64,000 bases of DNA from Sporosarcina sp. FSL K6-2383 (GTDB taxonomy: Bacteria > Bacillota > Bacilli > Bacillales_A > Planococcaceae), in assembly GCF_038618305.1 (NCBI RefSeq), contig NZ_CP152017.1, positions 721,501-785,500 of the forward strand. Direction: 5' to 3'. Positions 1-9,543 of the stretch are shown one piece after another (the first letter of the stretch is position 1; each line of letters opens with the position of its first letter). The notes below the pieces were generated by a model. The model had not been told where the DNA came from. It saw only the letters and a program-made list of their open reading frames with translations, and ran no database searches. Position numbers and translations under genes: made by a program.

Positions 1-92
1 GATTCGAATACATAATTGAAGTTCCTTTAGAGGAAATAAAAATAGAAGAAGATCGAGTTCCAATACTAGGATTTGAAGCTTCTTACCGATGA
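1..92 (+). CDS. 3' end of an unidentified gene (partial)
   Basis: Only the last 29 codons are present, read in the frame starting at base 3 and ending at the TGA at 90-92. The fragment is rich in Glu and Ile and shows no motif I recognise, so no function is assigned. It is probably a real gene end because a strong terminator hairpin starts at the stop codon. The upstream part lies outside the window. Confidence 0.5.
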   Translation, partial: FEYIIEVPLEEIKIEEDRVPILGFEASYR

Positions 93-137
93 AAAGGGCC
101 ATTCTATCTGTCGATGGGAGATAGAATCGTCCTTTTA
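92..137 (+). terminator. intrinsic terminator of the truncated first gene
   Basis: A perfect 9-bp inner stem (ATTCTATCT at 101-109 with AGATAGAAT at 119-127) is extended by AAAAGG/CCTTTT and ends in a short T-run. It overlaps the stop codon of the partial gene. Confidence 0.75.
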
Positions 138-324
138 TCATTGACGTAATAGTTGTAAAATTGAATAGCCTTGTTGCATATGCATGGTATGTGTTTCATT
201 CAAAACACCTTCAGCCGTATTGAATAGTGAAATCTTTGGGATAGATTGAGAAGAATGCGCTTGCGCTCCTTTTGTTGGACAGCGTATGATGGCTTCAGAT
301 GTTTAGAGCTCAGGGGGATGGAAA

Positions 325-1356
325 ATGAAATCGAAGCGCAAAATAGGAATGTATGGGGGCAAGTTCTTGCCGGTCCACTTGGGACATGTGAATGCAATGG
401 TGATGGCATCTACAATTGTCGATGAATTACATGTTATTGTGTCATATGACGTGGAATATGAAAAGCCACTATTTGAAGGAACGGGTATGTCGCCGATTTC
501 ACCTGTCCAAAGACTGCGTTGGTGGAGTGAAATTACTGCGGATCTAGATCATGTGTATGTACATAGTGTAGAAGAAAAGCAGACAGATCAGTTCGAAGAT
601 TGGATGGCGGGAGCGCAAGCCATTCAAAGAGCGGTGGGGAAGGAAATCGATACTGTATTCAGCTCCGAACATAGTTATAATGAGTACTTTAATGAGTTGT
701 ATCCAGATGCAGAGCATGTTGTTCTCGATCATGATCGAGAGTTATTCGATATTTCTGCCAAAGAAATTCGTGAAGAAGGACCTTACGTTCATTGGCGTAT
801 GGTACCGCAAGAAGTTCGTCCTTATTTTGTGAAAAAGGTCGTTGTCATTGGCACAGAAAGTAGTGGGAAGTCAACACTTGTTCGCAATCTGGCGCGGGTG
901 TACAATACGTCCTATGTTGAAGAATATGGTCGTACCTATTATGACAGATTCAAAGATTCGATGTCGATTACATTGGAAAGTGATTACCATGAAATTGCAT
1001 TTGAGCACAAGTACCATGAACGAATGCAAGCACGGACGGCCAATAAAGTGCTCTTTATTGACACAGAAGCCCTAGTTACACAGTATTATTCGGAGCTGTA
1101 TGTTGGGAAGAGACTGGATATTTTAACTGAAGTAGCAAAGTTACAAGACTACGACTTACATATTTATTTGGAGCCAGATGTGGCATGGGTAAACGACGGT
1201 ATGCGCGTGCATGGCGATCAGTCCATTCGAGAGGATAACAACCGCAAGCTCAAGCGAATGTTTGATGAAGCGGGTGTTAACTATGTCGTTGTAAGTGGTA
1301 ACTATGAAGAACGTTTTGAAACGTGCAAAGCTTTGGTGAAAGGGATCATGAGGTGA
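325..1356 (+). CDS. nadR: NadR-like bifunctional NMN adenylyltransferase / nicotinamide riboside kinase
   Basis: A 343-residue protein that probably phosphorylates nicotinamide riboside and adenylylates NMN in cytosolic NAD salvage. The N-terminal half has the nucleotidyltransferase signature GKFLPVHLGH at about residues 13-22. The second half has a P-loop, GTESSGKSTL, near residue 176, as in the kinase domain of NadR. It lacks the N-terminal helix-turn-helix of enterobacterial NadR, so it is an enzyme rather than a repressor. The start has a GGGGG-type ribosome site just upstream (313-317). It stands alone and has its own terminator. No PnuC transporter is adjacent. Domain assignment is secure; the substrate is inferred from family. 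Confidence 0.88.
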   Translation: MKSKRKIGMYGGKFLPVHLGHVNAMVMASTIVDELHVIVSYDVEYEKPLFEGTGMSPISPVQRLRWWSEITADLDHVYVHSVEEKQTDQFEDWMAGAQAIQRAVGKEIDTVFSSEHSYNEYFNELYPDAEHVVLDHDRELFDISAKEIREEGPYVHWRMVPQEVRPYFVKKVVVIGTESSGKSTLVRNLARVYNTSYVEEYGRTYYDRFKDSMSITLESDYHEIAFEHKYHERMQARTANKVLFIDTEALVTQYYSELYVGKRLDILTEVAKLQDYDLHIYLEPDVAWVNDGMRVHGDQSIREDNNRKLKRMFDEAGVNYVVVSGNYEERFETCKALVKGIMR

Positions 1357-1362
1357 ATATGA

Positions 1363-1393
1363 GAAGCTTTCCGTAAATGGGAAGCTTTTTTTA
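1363..1393 (+). terminator. intrinsic terminator after nadR
   Basis: The inverted repeat AAGCTTTCC (1364-1372) / GGGAAGCTT (1379-1387) is followed by a run of T residues. Confidence 0.85.
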
Positions 1394-1522
1394 TTGTTAA
1401 AATGACATTTTTTCAGATTGAAAACCAAAAAAATAGCTCTCCATTGTATGAAAACTGGATAGGATTGGCATGCTTTATGCTAAGAATCACTTATATACGC
1501 AGTTATACGGAGGAGGATGAAC

Positions 1523-2281
1523 ATGGCAGTAGATAAGAAGGGGTTGTCGAGGCGGGATTTTCTGAAGACGACTGGCATTGCGACCGGGGCTCTCGTAGGA
1601 GGAGGGCTCATTGGTGGACTTGTCGGTTATAACGTCCAGAAGGAAGGTCAAGTTGCGGGAACAGGTGGACATAACGGGGTAGGTGGCGAGCCAGCTGCTG
1701 TTAATAATCGTGGCTTAATGTTCTTTACGAATATGGCTGAATTCAATGTACTGGCCCAGGCAGTTGAACGGATATTCCCGGAAGATGATCTTGGACCAGG
1801 TGCTATTGGATTGGGCGTTCCGTATTTTATCGACAATCAACTAGCGGGAAACTACGGGAGCAATGTGAAAGAGTATATGCAAGGCCCCTTTTTTGCAGGT
1901 GAATCGACGCAAGGTTATCAAAGTAGGCTGACGCGTGGAGAGATTTTTAGGCAAGGGATGGTCCGGATGGATGAGGAGGCGAAGATACGGTTTGAGAAAA
2001 ACTTCGTCGACCTTGAGGGACAACAAATGGATGAAATCATTACAGCATTCCAAAAAAATGAAGTCGATATGAAAGGGGTATCTTCGGAATTCTTCTTCAA
2101 GCTTCTTAGGCAGGCAACATTGGAAGGTGCCTATGCGGATCCTATTTATAATGGCAATGTGAATATGGATGCTTGGCGCATGAAGGAGTTTCCAGGTAAC
2201 CAAATGACGTATATCGCAGAAATTGAAAATGAGAAATTTGTGAAATATGAACCTAAATCATTAAGCAGTATGGAACATTAA
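1523..2281 (+). CDS. gluconate 2-dehydrogenase subunit 3 family protein with Tat signal
   Basis: A 252-residue exported small subunit of a flavin dehydrogenase complex. The N-terminus carries a twin-arginine signal, SRRDFLK, at residues 9-15, then a glycine-rich hydrophobic stretch. The rest resembles the gluconate 2-dehydrogenase subunit 3 family, which pairs with a GMC flavoprotein; that flavoprotein is the next gene, 13 bp away. The ATG at 1523 is preferred over the in-frame ATG at 1517 because the AGGAGG at 1511-1516 then lies 6 nt upstream instead of touching the start. The downstream tatA and tatC suggest the operon encodes its own exporter. The substrate sugar or alcohol cannot be read from the sequence. 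Confidence 0.85.
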   Translation: MAVDKKGLSRRDFLKTTGIATGALVGGGLIGGLVGYNVQKEGQVAGTGGHNGVGGEPAAVNNRGLMFFTNMAEFNVLAQAVERIFPEDDLGPGAIGLGVPYFIDNQLAGNYGSNVKEYMQGPFFAGESTQGYQSRLTRGEIFRQGMVRMDEEAKIRFEKNFVDLEGQQMDEIITAFQKNEVDMKGVSSEFFFKLLRQATLEGAYADPIYNGNVNMDAWRMKEFPGNQMTYIAEIENEKFVKYEPKSLSSMEH

Positions 2282-2294
2282 GGGGGGATGACAA

Positions 2295-4007
2295 ATGGCT
2301 ACAACATTGGATAAAGTAGACGTCGTGACGGTTGGCGTCGGTTGGACAGGCGGTATTATTGCTGCTGAATGTGCAAAAGCGGGACTGAAGGTCGTCGGAT
2401 TAGAACGTGGTAAAGACCGTAACACAGCCGATTTTTTAATGGTGCATGATGAATATCGATATGCCATGCGCTACGATTTAATGCAGGATTTATCAAAGGA
2501 AACCATTACGTTTAGGAATCATCGAAAGATGCGGGCATTGCCGATGCGACAAATGGGGTCCTTTCTGCTTGGAGAAGGGCTTGGTGGTGCAGGCACGCAT
2601 TGGAATGGTCAAACGTGGCGTTTTTTACCGTATGATTTTGAAATAAAATCGATGACAGACAAGAAATATGGCAAGAACAAGCTGTCAGCCGACTACCAGC
2701 TTCAAGATTGGGGCATTACGTACGATGAGCTGGAGCCTTATTTCGATAAATTCGAAAAGACAGCTGGTTTATCGGGGGAGGATAAAAATCCATTCGGTGG
2801 AAAACGCTCGTCTCCCTATCCAACACCAGCAATGAAAAAAACACCTATTTTAAAGAAGTTTGAAACGGCGACTAGTCAACTTGGCTACACTCCTTTTATG
2901 TTACCATCAGCAAATTTGTCGGAGGCGTATACAAACCCCGATGGAGAATCCATTTCAGCCTGCCAATACTGTGGATTTTGTGAACGGTTTGGCTGTGAGT
3001 ATGGTGCGAAGACATCACCGGAAATAACGGTTGTTCCTACAGCAAGAAAAACGGGGAATTTTGATGTCCGTTTCCATGCGAATGTTGTGGAAGTTATGAA
3101 GCAGGGAAATAAAGTGACAGGTGTAAAGTATATTGATACCCAAACGGGAGAAGAATATATACAACCAGCAGAAGTGGTTGCGCTGACGAGCTATGTCATG
3201 AATAATGCGAAGCTTTTAATGGTATCAGGCATTGGGGAACAGTATAATCCAGAAACGCAAAAAGGGACTCTTGGAAAAAATTATGCTTACCAGGTCCTCC
3301 CGGGAACGACAGGTTTCTTCGATGAACAAATGAATGTTTTTATGGGAGCAGGATCTCTTGGGATGACGATTGACGATCTCAATGGGGATAACTTCGATCA
3401 TAGTGATTTGGACTTTATTCACGGGGGGAGCATTTCAATGACTCAGACTGGTACTCGTCCAATCCAAACGAATCCGATACCGCCCGACACGCCTACTTGG
3501 GGAGCTGAATTTAAGAAAGCCTCGATTTATAACTATACAAGAACGCTGAATGTCTCAACTGAAGGTGCTTCGATGCCTCACAAGGAAAACTTTATGTCAC
3601 TTGACCCGGATTATAAAGATGCGTATGGCGTGCCGCTACTTCAGTTAACGTACAATTTCACCGATCAAGATCGAAATTTACACAAGTATTTAACGGCAAA
3701 GACAAGTGATATTATGAAGGAAATGGGTGCAAAGACGGTGATGGCGGGAAGTCCCATTACAAACTACGACATTGTTCCTTATCAAACAACCCATAATACG
3801 GGGGGGACAATTATGGGCGCGAGTCCCGATAATAGTGTCGTCAATAATTATTTACAGCATTGGAATGCTGATAATCTCTTTGTTGTAGGTGCTGGAAACT
3901 TCGCACATAACAGTGGCTACAATCCAACAGGAACGGTGGGTGCACTTGCTTACCGGGCTGCGGAAGGCATTATCAACTACAGTAAAAATGGCGGTTCACT
4001 CGTGTAA
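2295..4007 (+). CDS. GMC-type FAD oxidoreductase, gluconate 2-dehydrogenase large-subunit type
   Basis: A 570-residue flavoprotein of the GMC family that should oxidise a sugar, polyol or sugar acid. The N-terminus shows the FAD-binding glycine pattern VGVGWTGG near residue 12. The C-terminus has the GMC segments HNTGGTIMG and [10 protein letters not shown] with the final [15 protein letters not shown] cysteine-rich stretch, [12 protein letters not shown] near residue 223, resembles the segment that binds an iron-sulfur cluster in related FAD-dependent glucose dehydrogenases. It has no signal peptide, so it is presumably co-exported by hitchhiking on the Tat-signalled small subunit. No cytochrome c subunit is encoded here, so the electron acceptor is unknown. 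Confidence 0.85.
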   Translation: MATTLDKVDVVTVGVGWTGGIIAAECAKAGLKVVGLERGKDRNTADFLMVHDEYRYAMRYDLMQDLSKETITFRNHRKMRALPMRQMGSFLLGEGLGGAGTHWNGQTWRFLPYDFEIKSMTDKKYGKNKLSADYQLQDWGITYDELEPYFDKFEKTAGLSGEDKNPFGGKRSSPYPTPAMKKTPILKKFETATSQLGYTPFMLPSANLSEAYTNPDGESISACQYCGFCERFGCEYGAKTSPEITVVPTARKTGNFDVRFHANVVEVMKQGNKVTGVKYIDTQTGEEYIQPAEVVALTSYVMNNAKLLMVSGIGEQYNPETQKGTLGKNYAYQVLPGTTGFFDEQMNVFMGAGSLGMTIDDLNGDNFDHSDLDFIHGGSISMTQTGTRPIQTNPIPPDTPTWGAEFKKASIYNYTRTLNVSTEGASMPHKENFMSLDPDYKDAYGVPLLQLTYNFTDQDRNLHKYLTAKTSDIMKEMGAKTVMAGSPITNYDIVPYQTTHNTGGTIMGASPDNSVVNNYLQHWNADNLFVVGAGNFAHNSGYNPTGTVGALAYRAAEGIINYSKNGGSLV

Positions 4008-4029
4008 AGTAGGAAAGGAGGCATGCGTA

Positions 4030-4230
4030 ATGAGTTTAGCGAGTATCGGTGTACCTGGTTTAATCATCATCCTCGTGATTGTCCTCATTTTGTTTGGACC
4101 GAGAAAGCTGCCAGAAGTGGGTGCGGCGGTTGGGAAGACATTGGCAGAATTTAAAAGGTCGGCACGGGATATTTTGGAGGATGAAGAAACAGCCCCGAAG
4201 GACTTGGAAAAAAAGCGTATCGATAAGTAG
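4030..4230 (+). CDS. tatA: Tat translocase subunit TatA
   Basis: A 66-residue TatA/E protein: a short N-terminal membrane helix (residues 6-20), the hinge [10 protein letters not shown], then an amphipathic helix and an acidic/basic tail. TatA forms the pore of the twin-arginine export system. The start is the ATG at 4030 because AAAGGAGG at 4014-4021 lies upstream; a longer in-frame extension into the preceding gene is not credible. It lies 22 bp after the GMC gene and 8 bp before tatC, so all four genes look co-transcribed. Confidence 0.93.
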   Translation: MSLASIGVPGLIIILVIVLILFGPRKLPEVGAAVGKTLAEFKRSARDILEDEETAPKDLEKKRIDK

Positions 4231-4238
4231 GTGGTGGC

Positions 4239-5090
4239 ATGGATCCTTATGGAGACCATAATCGAAAAATTTTAAGTCCATTGGATAAAGTCTATGTTGT
4301 GGAGCTAGAAGATGAAGCAGTAGTTGAAGTCGAGAAAAGTATTGTCGAAATCGTTCATGAAGAACCTGAGCTTGATTCGGAAAGTAACCCAACTCTTGTC
4401 GATCATTTGACTGATTTAAGGAAGCAGCTTGTTAAAAGTGCAGCTGTTTTCCTATTCTTTATCATCATCATCTTTTCGACAATCAATTTCTGGTTTCCTT
4501 ATGTGACAAGGGGACATGAGCTAGTTATTCTTGGACCACTAGAAGTTGTGAAATTTTACATGTCGATTTCAACGGCGTTAGCTTTTGGGTTAACACTGCC
4601 GTTCCTCAGTCATTTTCTTTGGCAGTTTGTAGAGCCGGGATTGAATGACAGAGAAAGTCGTTTTCTTAGTTTGTATTCGCCTGTCATGTTTGTGTTATTT
4701 CTTGTCGGTGTGGCATTTGGTTATTTTGTCGTCAATCCGCTTAGTTATCAATTTCTCGTTACACTTGGGGCGGTCAATTTCAATGTGATGGTATCGGCAC
4801 AGGAATATATCGGCTTTTTGCTGATGACAACGATGCCGATTGGTCTGTTATTTGAGTTGCCCATTGTTGCGCTATTTTTAGCGACAATTGGCTTGCTCAC
4901 TGCGGGTTCAATGAGAAAAGTACGAAAGTGGTCGTATCTTGTGCTTGCTGTTGTTTCGGCTGTGATTACACCGCCTGATTTTGTCAGTCAGCTCCTTGTC
5001 CTCATTCCGATGGCATTACTGTATGAGGCGAGTATTTATATCGTGATGTATGCCGAGCGACGGAGTACGGTTGCGAATGAATCATTATAA
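4239..5090 (+). CDS. tatC: Tat translocase subunit TatC with an acidic N-terminal extension
   Basis: A 283-residue TatC, the signal-recognising subunit of the twin-arginine translocase. The TatC core begins near residue 53 with LVDHLTDLRKQL and continues through six membrane segments. About 50 residues before it are hydrophilic and rich in Glu and Val, and typical TatC proteins lack them. The GTGG ribosome site sits just before the ATG at 4239. No internal ATG before the core has a better site, so I keep the long start. The context (a Tat cargo plus tatA) points to a dedicated translocase, comparable to the phoD-tatAd-tatCd arrangement of Bacillus subtilis. Confidence 0.9.
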   Translation: MDPYGDHNRKILSPLDKVYVVELEDEAVVEVEKSIVEIVHEEPELDSESNPTLVDHLTDLRKQLVKSAAVFLFFIIIIFSTINFWFPYVTRGHELVILGPLEVVKFYMSISTALAFGLTLPFLSHFLWQFVEPGLNDRESRFLSLYSPVMFVLFLVGVAFGYFVVNPLSYQFLVTLGAVNFNVMVSAQEYIGFLLMTTMPIGLLFELPIVALFLATIGLLTAGSMRKVRKWSYLVLAVVSAVITPPDFVSQLLVLIPMALLYEASIYIVMYAERRSTVANESL

Positions 5091-5091
5091 A

Positions 5092-5127
5092 GAAATCGGC
5101 ACCCGGTTAGTGGGCTGCCGATTTTTA
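5092..5127 (+). terminator. intrinsic terminator after tatC
   Basis: The stem AATCGGC..CCC pairs with GGG..GCCGATT and is followed by TTTTT. It also lies just downstream of the opposing small gene and may serve both strands. Confidence 0.8.
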
Positions 5128-5132
5128 GTGCT

Positions 5133-5264
5133 TTAAGAATTTTTTTGCATGCTACTTTTTGGAGCGAGTGATTCAAACTGCTTCATCAACTTGTCCCGAG
5201 CTCCTTTGTTTCTCATTAAATAGGCTGCGCCAAGTCCAAGTGCCGCCATCGCTATTTTGTTCAT
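5133..5264 (-). CDS. small hydrophobic-basic protein, DUF3918/YrzQ-like
   Basis: A 43-residue protein that starts MNKIAMAALGLGAAYLMRN, a short membrane-inserting segment, and continues with a basic helix. The start at 5264 follows AAGGAG with 9 nt spacing on the minus strand; a longer reading to 5336 has no ribosome site. It resembles the small DUF3918 (YrzQ) proteins of Bacillales, whose function is not known. It is monocistronic and converges on tatC. Confidence 0.6.
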   Translation of the reverse strand: MNKIAMAALGLGAAYLMRNKGARDKLMKQFESLAPKSSMQKNS

Positions 5265-5372
5265 AGGAATTATCATCTCCTTGTCGTTGTATTGTTGAAT
5301 CATCTTACTATGCCCGAGTTGCGGAATGTTACACAAACAGCGACCAAGAAGATTGTTCCACCTAGCGTCGGG

Positions 5373-5402
5373 TTAGACATTGAAGGTGCCTCTCTTTATA
5401 AT
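5373..5402 (+). promoter_or_regulatory. candidate sigma-A promoter for the ABC importer operon
   Basis: TTAGAC at 5373-5378 and TATAAT at 5397-5402 are 18 bp apart, about 35 bp before the start codon of the binding protein. No operator is recognised. Confidence 0.6.
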
Positions 5403-5439
5403 TAAGTAGTACAGGTTTATAAACTGCTGGGAGGACATT

Positions 5440-7014
5440 ATGTTTAAAAGAAAAGCAAATGTATTCATTATTTTTATAGCTATTTTACTCGTTATTGCAG
5501 GTTGTGCTGGTAAAGAGAAACAGGATGCAAAAACGAAAGAAAATCGTCTCGTTTATGGATCTGAGGCTGAATTTGAAGGGTTGAATCCGATTTTAGAGGA
5601 AACAAACCTTGATGCACTACTATTCCGTGGGCTTATGCGCTTCGATAAAAATAATAATCCGGTGAATGATATTGCTGACTCGGTTGTTATGTCGGATGAT
5701 CAGCTGACGTACATATTTACATTAAAAGAGGATGTTAAGTTTCATGATGGAGAACCGCTGACAGCAGATGACGTGGTCTTTACAATTGACAGTATTTTAG
5801 ATGATGCAAATGCATCATTTTTGAAATCGGATTTCACTGAAGTGGATTCGGTGACGAAAACGGGTAACTACGAGCTAGAAGTAAAGCTTAAGCAACCCTT
5901 TACGCCACTCCTCGATAAGTTGACGGCTCCAATTTTGCCTAAGCATGTATTTGAAGGTGTGGATATGCGAACCGCAGAATTTAACAGCTACCCAATCGGT
6001 GCAGGACCTTATATGTTTGATAAATGGGATCGTGGGACGAGCTTAACCTTGAAAGCTTATACAGATTTTCATGGAACGAAACCTTCTATTGAAAAAGTAA
6101 TTTTTAAATTCATTCCAGACAGTAATGTTCGTGCATTGCAATTAAAATCAGGTGAAGTCGATATCGCTTTGCTTGATCCCGTGCAAGCAGTAAGTTTGAA
6201 AGAACAAGAAAACATTGATATTCACGCGATTGATACGGCGGATTACCGCGGTATTCTTTATAATATGGACAAGGTGCTATGGCAAGATGTTAACGTGAGA
6301 CGTGCATTTAGTTATGCGACAGACCGTTCGCAAATTGTTAAAGGTATCTTGAAAGGCTACGGCACGGAAGCCTATTCACCACTTCAAAAACATGCGTTCA
6401 ATAATGAAGCTGTCGAAAAGTATGCCTACGATGTTGAACAAGCAAAAGAATTGTTGGAAGAAGCCGGTTGGATAGAAGGACAGGCCGGTATTCGTGTAAA
6501 AGATGGCGAATCGCTAACGTTTACGATAACAGTTCCAGCAACGGATACGGTTCGTGTCAATATAGCGAATTATGTAGCAGAAGGTTTCAAGGCAATTGGG
6601 GCAGACGTCAAAGTGGCTGCACTTGATTGGAGTGCAATTTCAATTGATGAAACGGATGCGTTCATCATCGCATGGGGAAGCCCATATGATGCGGATCATC
6701 ATACGTATATTCTGTTCCATACGGACGAGTCAAGTAAGACAAGTGCTGGCTACAACTACGGTAGTTATTCAAATGCAGCAGTGGATGAACTGCTAGAAAA
6801 AGGTCGTTTATCGACAGATGATAATGAGCGGAAAGCGGCCTATATGGCGTTTCAAGCTGAGCTTGCGGAAGATCCACCATATGATTTCATCGCCTATGTC
6901 GATGCCATTTATGGGATTAATAAAAACTTGGACGGCGTGAAAGAGCGAACACTTGGCCATCATGGCTCTGGTTTCCTGTGGAATGTTGAGGAGTGGAAGT
7001 GGAATGACCGCTAA
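5440..7014 (+). CDS. nickel/peptide-type ABC transporter substrate-binding lipoprotein
   Basis: A 524-residue extracytoplasmic solute-binding protein of family 5 (peptide/nickel). It has a lipoprotein signal with lipobox IAGC (cysteine near residue 22) and the family stretch DVKFHDGEPLTADDVVFT near residue 101. It is the first gene of a five-gene importer. The gene sizes (524, 322, 266, 249 and 248 residues) and the short ATPases are closer to NikABCDE than to classical Opp systems, so nickel, a nickel-metallophore complex or a small peptide are all possible. The GGGAGG site at 5428-5433 supports the start. Its last 11 bases overlap the next gene. Confidence 0.8.
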   Translation: MFKRKANVFIIFIAILLVIAGCAGKEKQDAKTKENRLVYGSEAEFEGLNPILEETNLDALLFRGLMRFDKNNNPVNDIADSVVMSDDQLTYIFTLKEDVKFHDGEPLTADDVVFTIDSILDDANASFLKSDFTEVDSVTKTGNYELEVKLKQPFTPLLDKLTAPILPKHVFEGVDMRTAEFNSYPIGAGPYMFDKWDRGTSLTLKAYTDFHGTKPSIEKVIFKFIPDSNVRALQLKSGEVDIALLDPVQAVSLKEQENIDIHAIDTADYRGILYNMDKVLWQDVNVRRAFSYATDRSQIVKGILKGYGTEAYSPLQKHAFNNEAVEKYAYDVEQAKELLEEAGWIEGQAGIRVKDGESLTFTITVPATDTVRVNIANYVAEGFKAIGADVKVAALDWSAISIDETDAFIIAWGSPYDADHHTYILFHTDESSKTSAGYNYGSYSNAAVDELLEKGRLSTDDNERKAAYMAFQAELAEDPPYDFIAYVDAIYGINKNLDGVKERTLGHHGSGFLWNVEEWKWNDR

Positions 7015-7972
7015 ATGGATTGGGAAGCGAATGGTGATGGGGGCGATTGTCCTCCTCATCGTGAGCTTCCTCTCTTTTTTCATCATGCATGCAGCTCCAG
7101 GTGATCCGGCGATGGCTTTTTACGGCGGGAATGCACAAACGTTGACGGCAGCTGAAAAGGAACGTATCACTCAGGCATTTGCACTGGATCGTCCAGTGAT
7201 TGTGCAATATGGAGCTTGGCTGGCAGAAACGCTAACAGGGAATTTAGGGTATTCCTCTAAAGAAGGAAGACCTGTTACCACTATACTTCTGGAGCGCTTG
7301 CCAAATACATTGTTGCTATTTGGTGTGACGATGTTTTTTATTGTTATCGGTTCCATCTGGCTCGGTATGCTAGCAGGCATGAAGGAAGGCTCGTTGTGGG
7401 ATAAAGGGCTATCGACTGTTAGTATTGCGACGTCTTCTATCCCGGCTTTTTGGCTTGGTATATTATTCATCTCCTTTTTTGCTGTGAAACTCGGTATTCT
7501 TCCGTCATCTGGGACGGGGGATGTGAGTGGTGATGGTGGTTTACTGGATAAGCTCCGTCATCTGATTATGCCAGCAGCTGTATTAATATTGACGCATGTG
7601 GGCATTTATGCACGGTTTCTTCAGGAGAGCATTAAAGCTGAAAGTCGCCAGTATTATGTCATGGTCGCACGGGCAAATGGCGTGGCAGAAAAGGAAATTC
7701 GTCAAGGGATTTTTCGCAATGCCTCTATGCCTTATTTGAATTATATCGGTATGACGATTCCTTCGTTTTTTGGTGGTTCGATTATCGTGGAATCACTGTT
7801 TGCATGGTCGGGGCTTGGACAATTGACGGTCAAAGCAGCGATGACGAAGGATTTTCTGCTACTGATGGGCGGCATTTTATGGACAGGTTTAATTGTTGTA
7901 ATCAGTTTGTTCATCATTGATTTACTCATGTACGCATTGAATCCGAAGTTGCGGAAAGGTGGCGTGCGGTAG
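7004..7972 (+). CDS. ABC transporter permease, NikB/OppB type
   Basis: A 322-residue inner-membrane permease with about six membrane helices and the DppB/OppB-type layout (FFIMHAAPGDPA early; the EAA loop YVMVARANGVAEKEI near residue 215). The start at 7004 follows GAGGAGTGG and overlaps the binding-protein gene by 11 bp, which suggests translational coupling. It should form the translocation pore with the next gene product. Confidence 0.85.
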   Translation: MTAKWIGKRMVMGAIVLLIVSFLSFFIMHAAPGDPAMAFYGGNAQTLTAAEKERITQAFALDRPVIVQYGAWLAETLTGNLGYSSKEGRPVTTILLERLPNTLLLFGVTMFFIVIGSIWLGMLAGMKEGSLWDKGLSTVSIATSSIPAFWLGILFISFFAVKLGILPSSGTGDVSGDGGLLDKLRHLIMPAAVLILTHVGIYARFLQESIKAESRQYYVMVARANGVAEKEIRQGIFRNASMPYLNYIGMTIPSFFGGSIIVESLFAWSGLGQLTVKAAMTKDFLLLMGGILWTGLIVVISLFIIDLLMYALNPKLRKGGVR

Positions 7973-8773
7973 ATGAAGTCGCAGAAAGCGTTGTTTTTTT
8001 GGTGTACGGTTTTAGGGTTTATTGTCATGATGACGGTATTGGCTAGTGTTATCGCACCGTACGGGCCAAATGATATGGACATGGATAATGTCTATGGTGC
8101 TCCTGGTGAAGGTCATCTATTGGGGACGGATCATCTCGGTCGCGATGTTTTTTCACGGTTATTGGAAGGTGGAAAGGTGACGCTGACGGTGGCGAGTGTT
8201 TCTGTGCTGTTGTCGCTTGTTCTTGGTGTGCTGTATGGTGGAATTAGTGGTTATATAGGTGGAATTGTCGATACAGTTATGATGCGCTTATTGGAGGCAC
8301 TTATTACAATTCCTTCGCTGATTATTATTTTGGCGTTTCAAGCCGTTATGCAAGGTGGCATGTGGGGGATGGCACTCATTATTGGATTGACAGGTTGGTT
8401 GGTGACAGCACGTATTGTGCGTTCTGAATTTCTGCGTTTAAAGGAAGCTGAATTTGTGCAAATGGCCAATATGTTTGGCACACCGATGTGGAAGATTATG
8501 ACTGGTCATTTGCTACGCAATAGTGTCCCAGCTATTTTTGTTGTGACGTTGTTTAACTTTGCGGGAGCTATATTCATCGAAGTTTCGCTTAGTTTTCTAG
8601 GTATAGGCATTCCGCCAGCTATTCCATCTTGGGGTAATATGCTGTACTATGCGCAAAATGATATTTTAATAGGCGCTTGGTGGATTGGTCTGTTTCCTGG
8701 GATTATGATCTTTATCACGATTCTTGCTATTAATTTTATAGGGGAAGGATTGAAAAATCCACAGCGGAGGTGA
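7973..8773 (+). CDS. ABC transporter permease, NikC/OppC type
   Basis: A 266-residue permease that starts immediately after the previous stop codon. It has one N-terminal helix, the LGTDHLGRDVFSRLLEG signature (about residues 47-63) typical of the DppC/NikC family, and an EAA loop at FVQMANMFGTPMWKI. Length and motif match the second permease of nickel/peptide importers. It is co-translated within the operon (stop TAG then ATG). Confidence 0.87.
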   Translation: MKSQKALFFWCTVLGFIVMMTVLASVIAPYGPNDMDMDNVYGAPGEGHLLGTDHLGRDVFSRLLEGGKVTLTVASVSVLLSLVLGVLYGGISGYIGGIVDTVMMRLLEALITIPSLIIILAFQAVMQGGMWGMALIIGLTGWLVTARIVRSEFLRLKEAEFVQMANMFGTPMWKIMTGHLLRNSVPAIFVVTLFNFAGAIFIEVSLSFLGIGIPPAIPSWGNMLYYAQNDILIGAWWIGLFPGIMIFITILAINFIGEGLKNPQRR

Positions 8774-8777
8774 TGAG

Positions 8778-9527
8778 ATGCTTGAGGTAAGTAGCTTGTC
8801 GATTGAAGTCAATGGCAAGCGAATTGTGGATAATAGTTCGTTTTTTGTTCCGCGTGGAAAAATCACGTCGATTATTGGCGAAAGTGGCAGTGGGAAAAGT
8901 ATGACGGTCGCTGCATTGCTTGGACTATTACCAGTGGGAGCTAAAGCAACAGGACAAGCTTTATATAATGGAAGGAACTTACTTACCCTTTCGGATAAAG
9001 AAATAGTGAGTGTACGAAAATCGGCTATCTTTACGATTTTTCAAGATGCCGCTAATAGCTTTAATCCTTCTGTGAAAATGGGGCGTCAGTTGTATGCATT
9101 TTCAGGTGAACGAACAGGAGTCGCTGTTGCGCAGTTTCGGTTGGAGATGGCTGCGATTTTGGTGGATCTTGGGCTATCATCGGATATATTTGAGCAATAT
9201 CCATTTGAATTATCTGGCGGAATGTTGCAGCGTTGCATGATTGCGTGTGCATTGTATGTGAAGCCTGATTTGTTAATTGCTGATGAGCCAACTTCTGCAC
9301 TGGATATGGTGTTGCAAAAGGAATTCATCAAATTATTACAGCGTTTGAATGAAGAGTTGGGCACGACGATTTTGTTGATTACACATGATTTGGATATTGT
9401 GGCAGAGGCGGCACATGAAATGGTTGTCATGTGGCAAGGGCAAGTTGTGGAGACTGGGGCTGTAGTAGAAGTATTTGAACAACCGGAGCATAGCTATACG
9501 AAGCGGTTATTGGAGAGTCGGTTTTAG
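8778..9527 (+). CDS. ABC transporter ATP-binding protein, NikD type
   Basis: A 249-residue ATPase with Walker A GESGSGKS near residue 34, ABC signature LSGGM near 148, Walker B DLLIADEPTSALD near 163 and the H-loop THDLD. It is short and lacks the C-terminal oligopeptide-transporter extension of about 70 residues found in OppD and DppD, which is why a nickel-type system is favoured. It follows the second permease by 4 bp. Confidence 0.87.
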   Translation: MLEVSSLSIEVNGKRIVDNSSFFVPRGKITSIIGESGSGKSMTVAALLGLLPVGAKATGQALYNGRNLLTLSDKEIVSVRKSAIFTIFQDAANSFNPSVKMGRQLYAFSGERTGVAVAQFRLEMAAILVDLGLSSDIFEQYPFELSGGMLQRCMIACALYVKPDLLIADEPTSALDMVLQKEFIKLLQRLNEELGTTILLITHDLDIVAEAAHEMVVMWQGQVVETGAVVEVFEQPEHSYTKRLLESRF

Positions 9528-9543
9528 GGAATGAGGGATTGCC

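Noticed and set aside
8666..9430. Minus-strand ORFs across the ABC transporter genes
   Set aside because: They are shadows of well-supported plus-strand genes and have no recognisable product.
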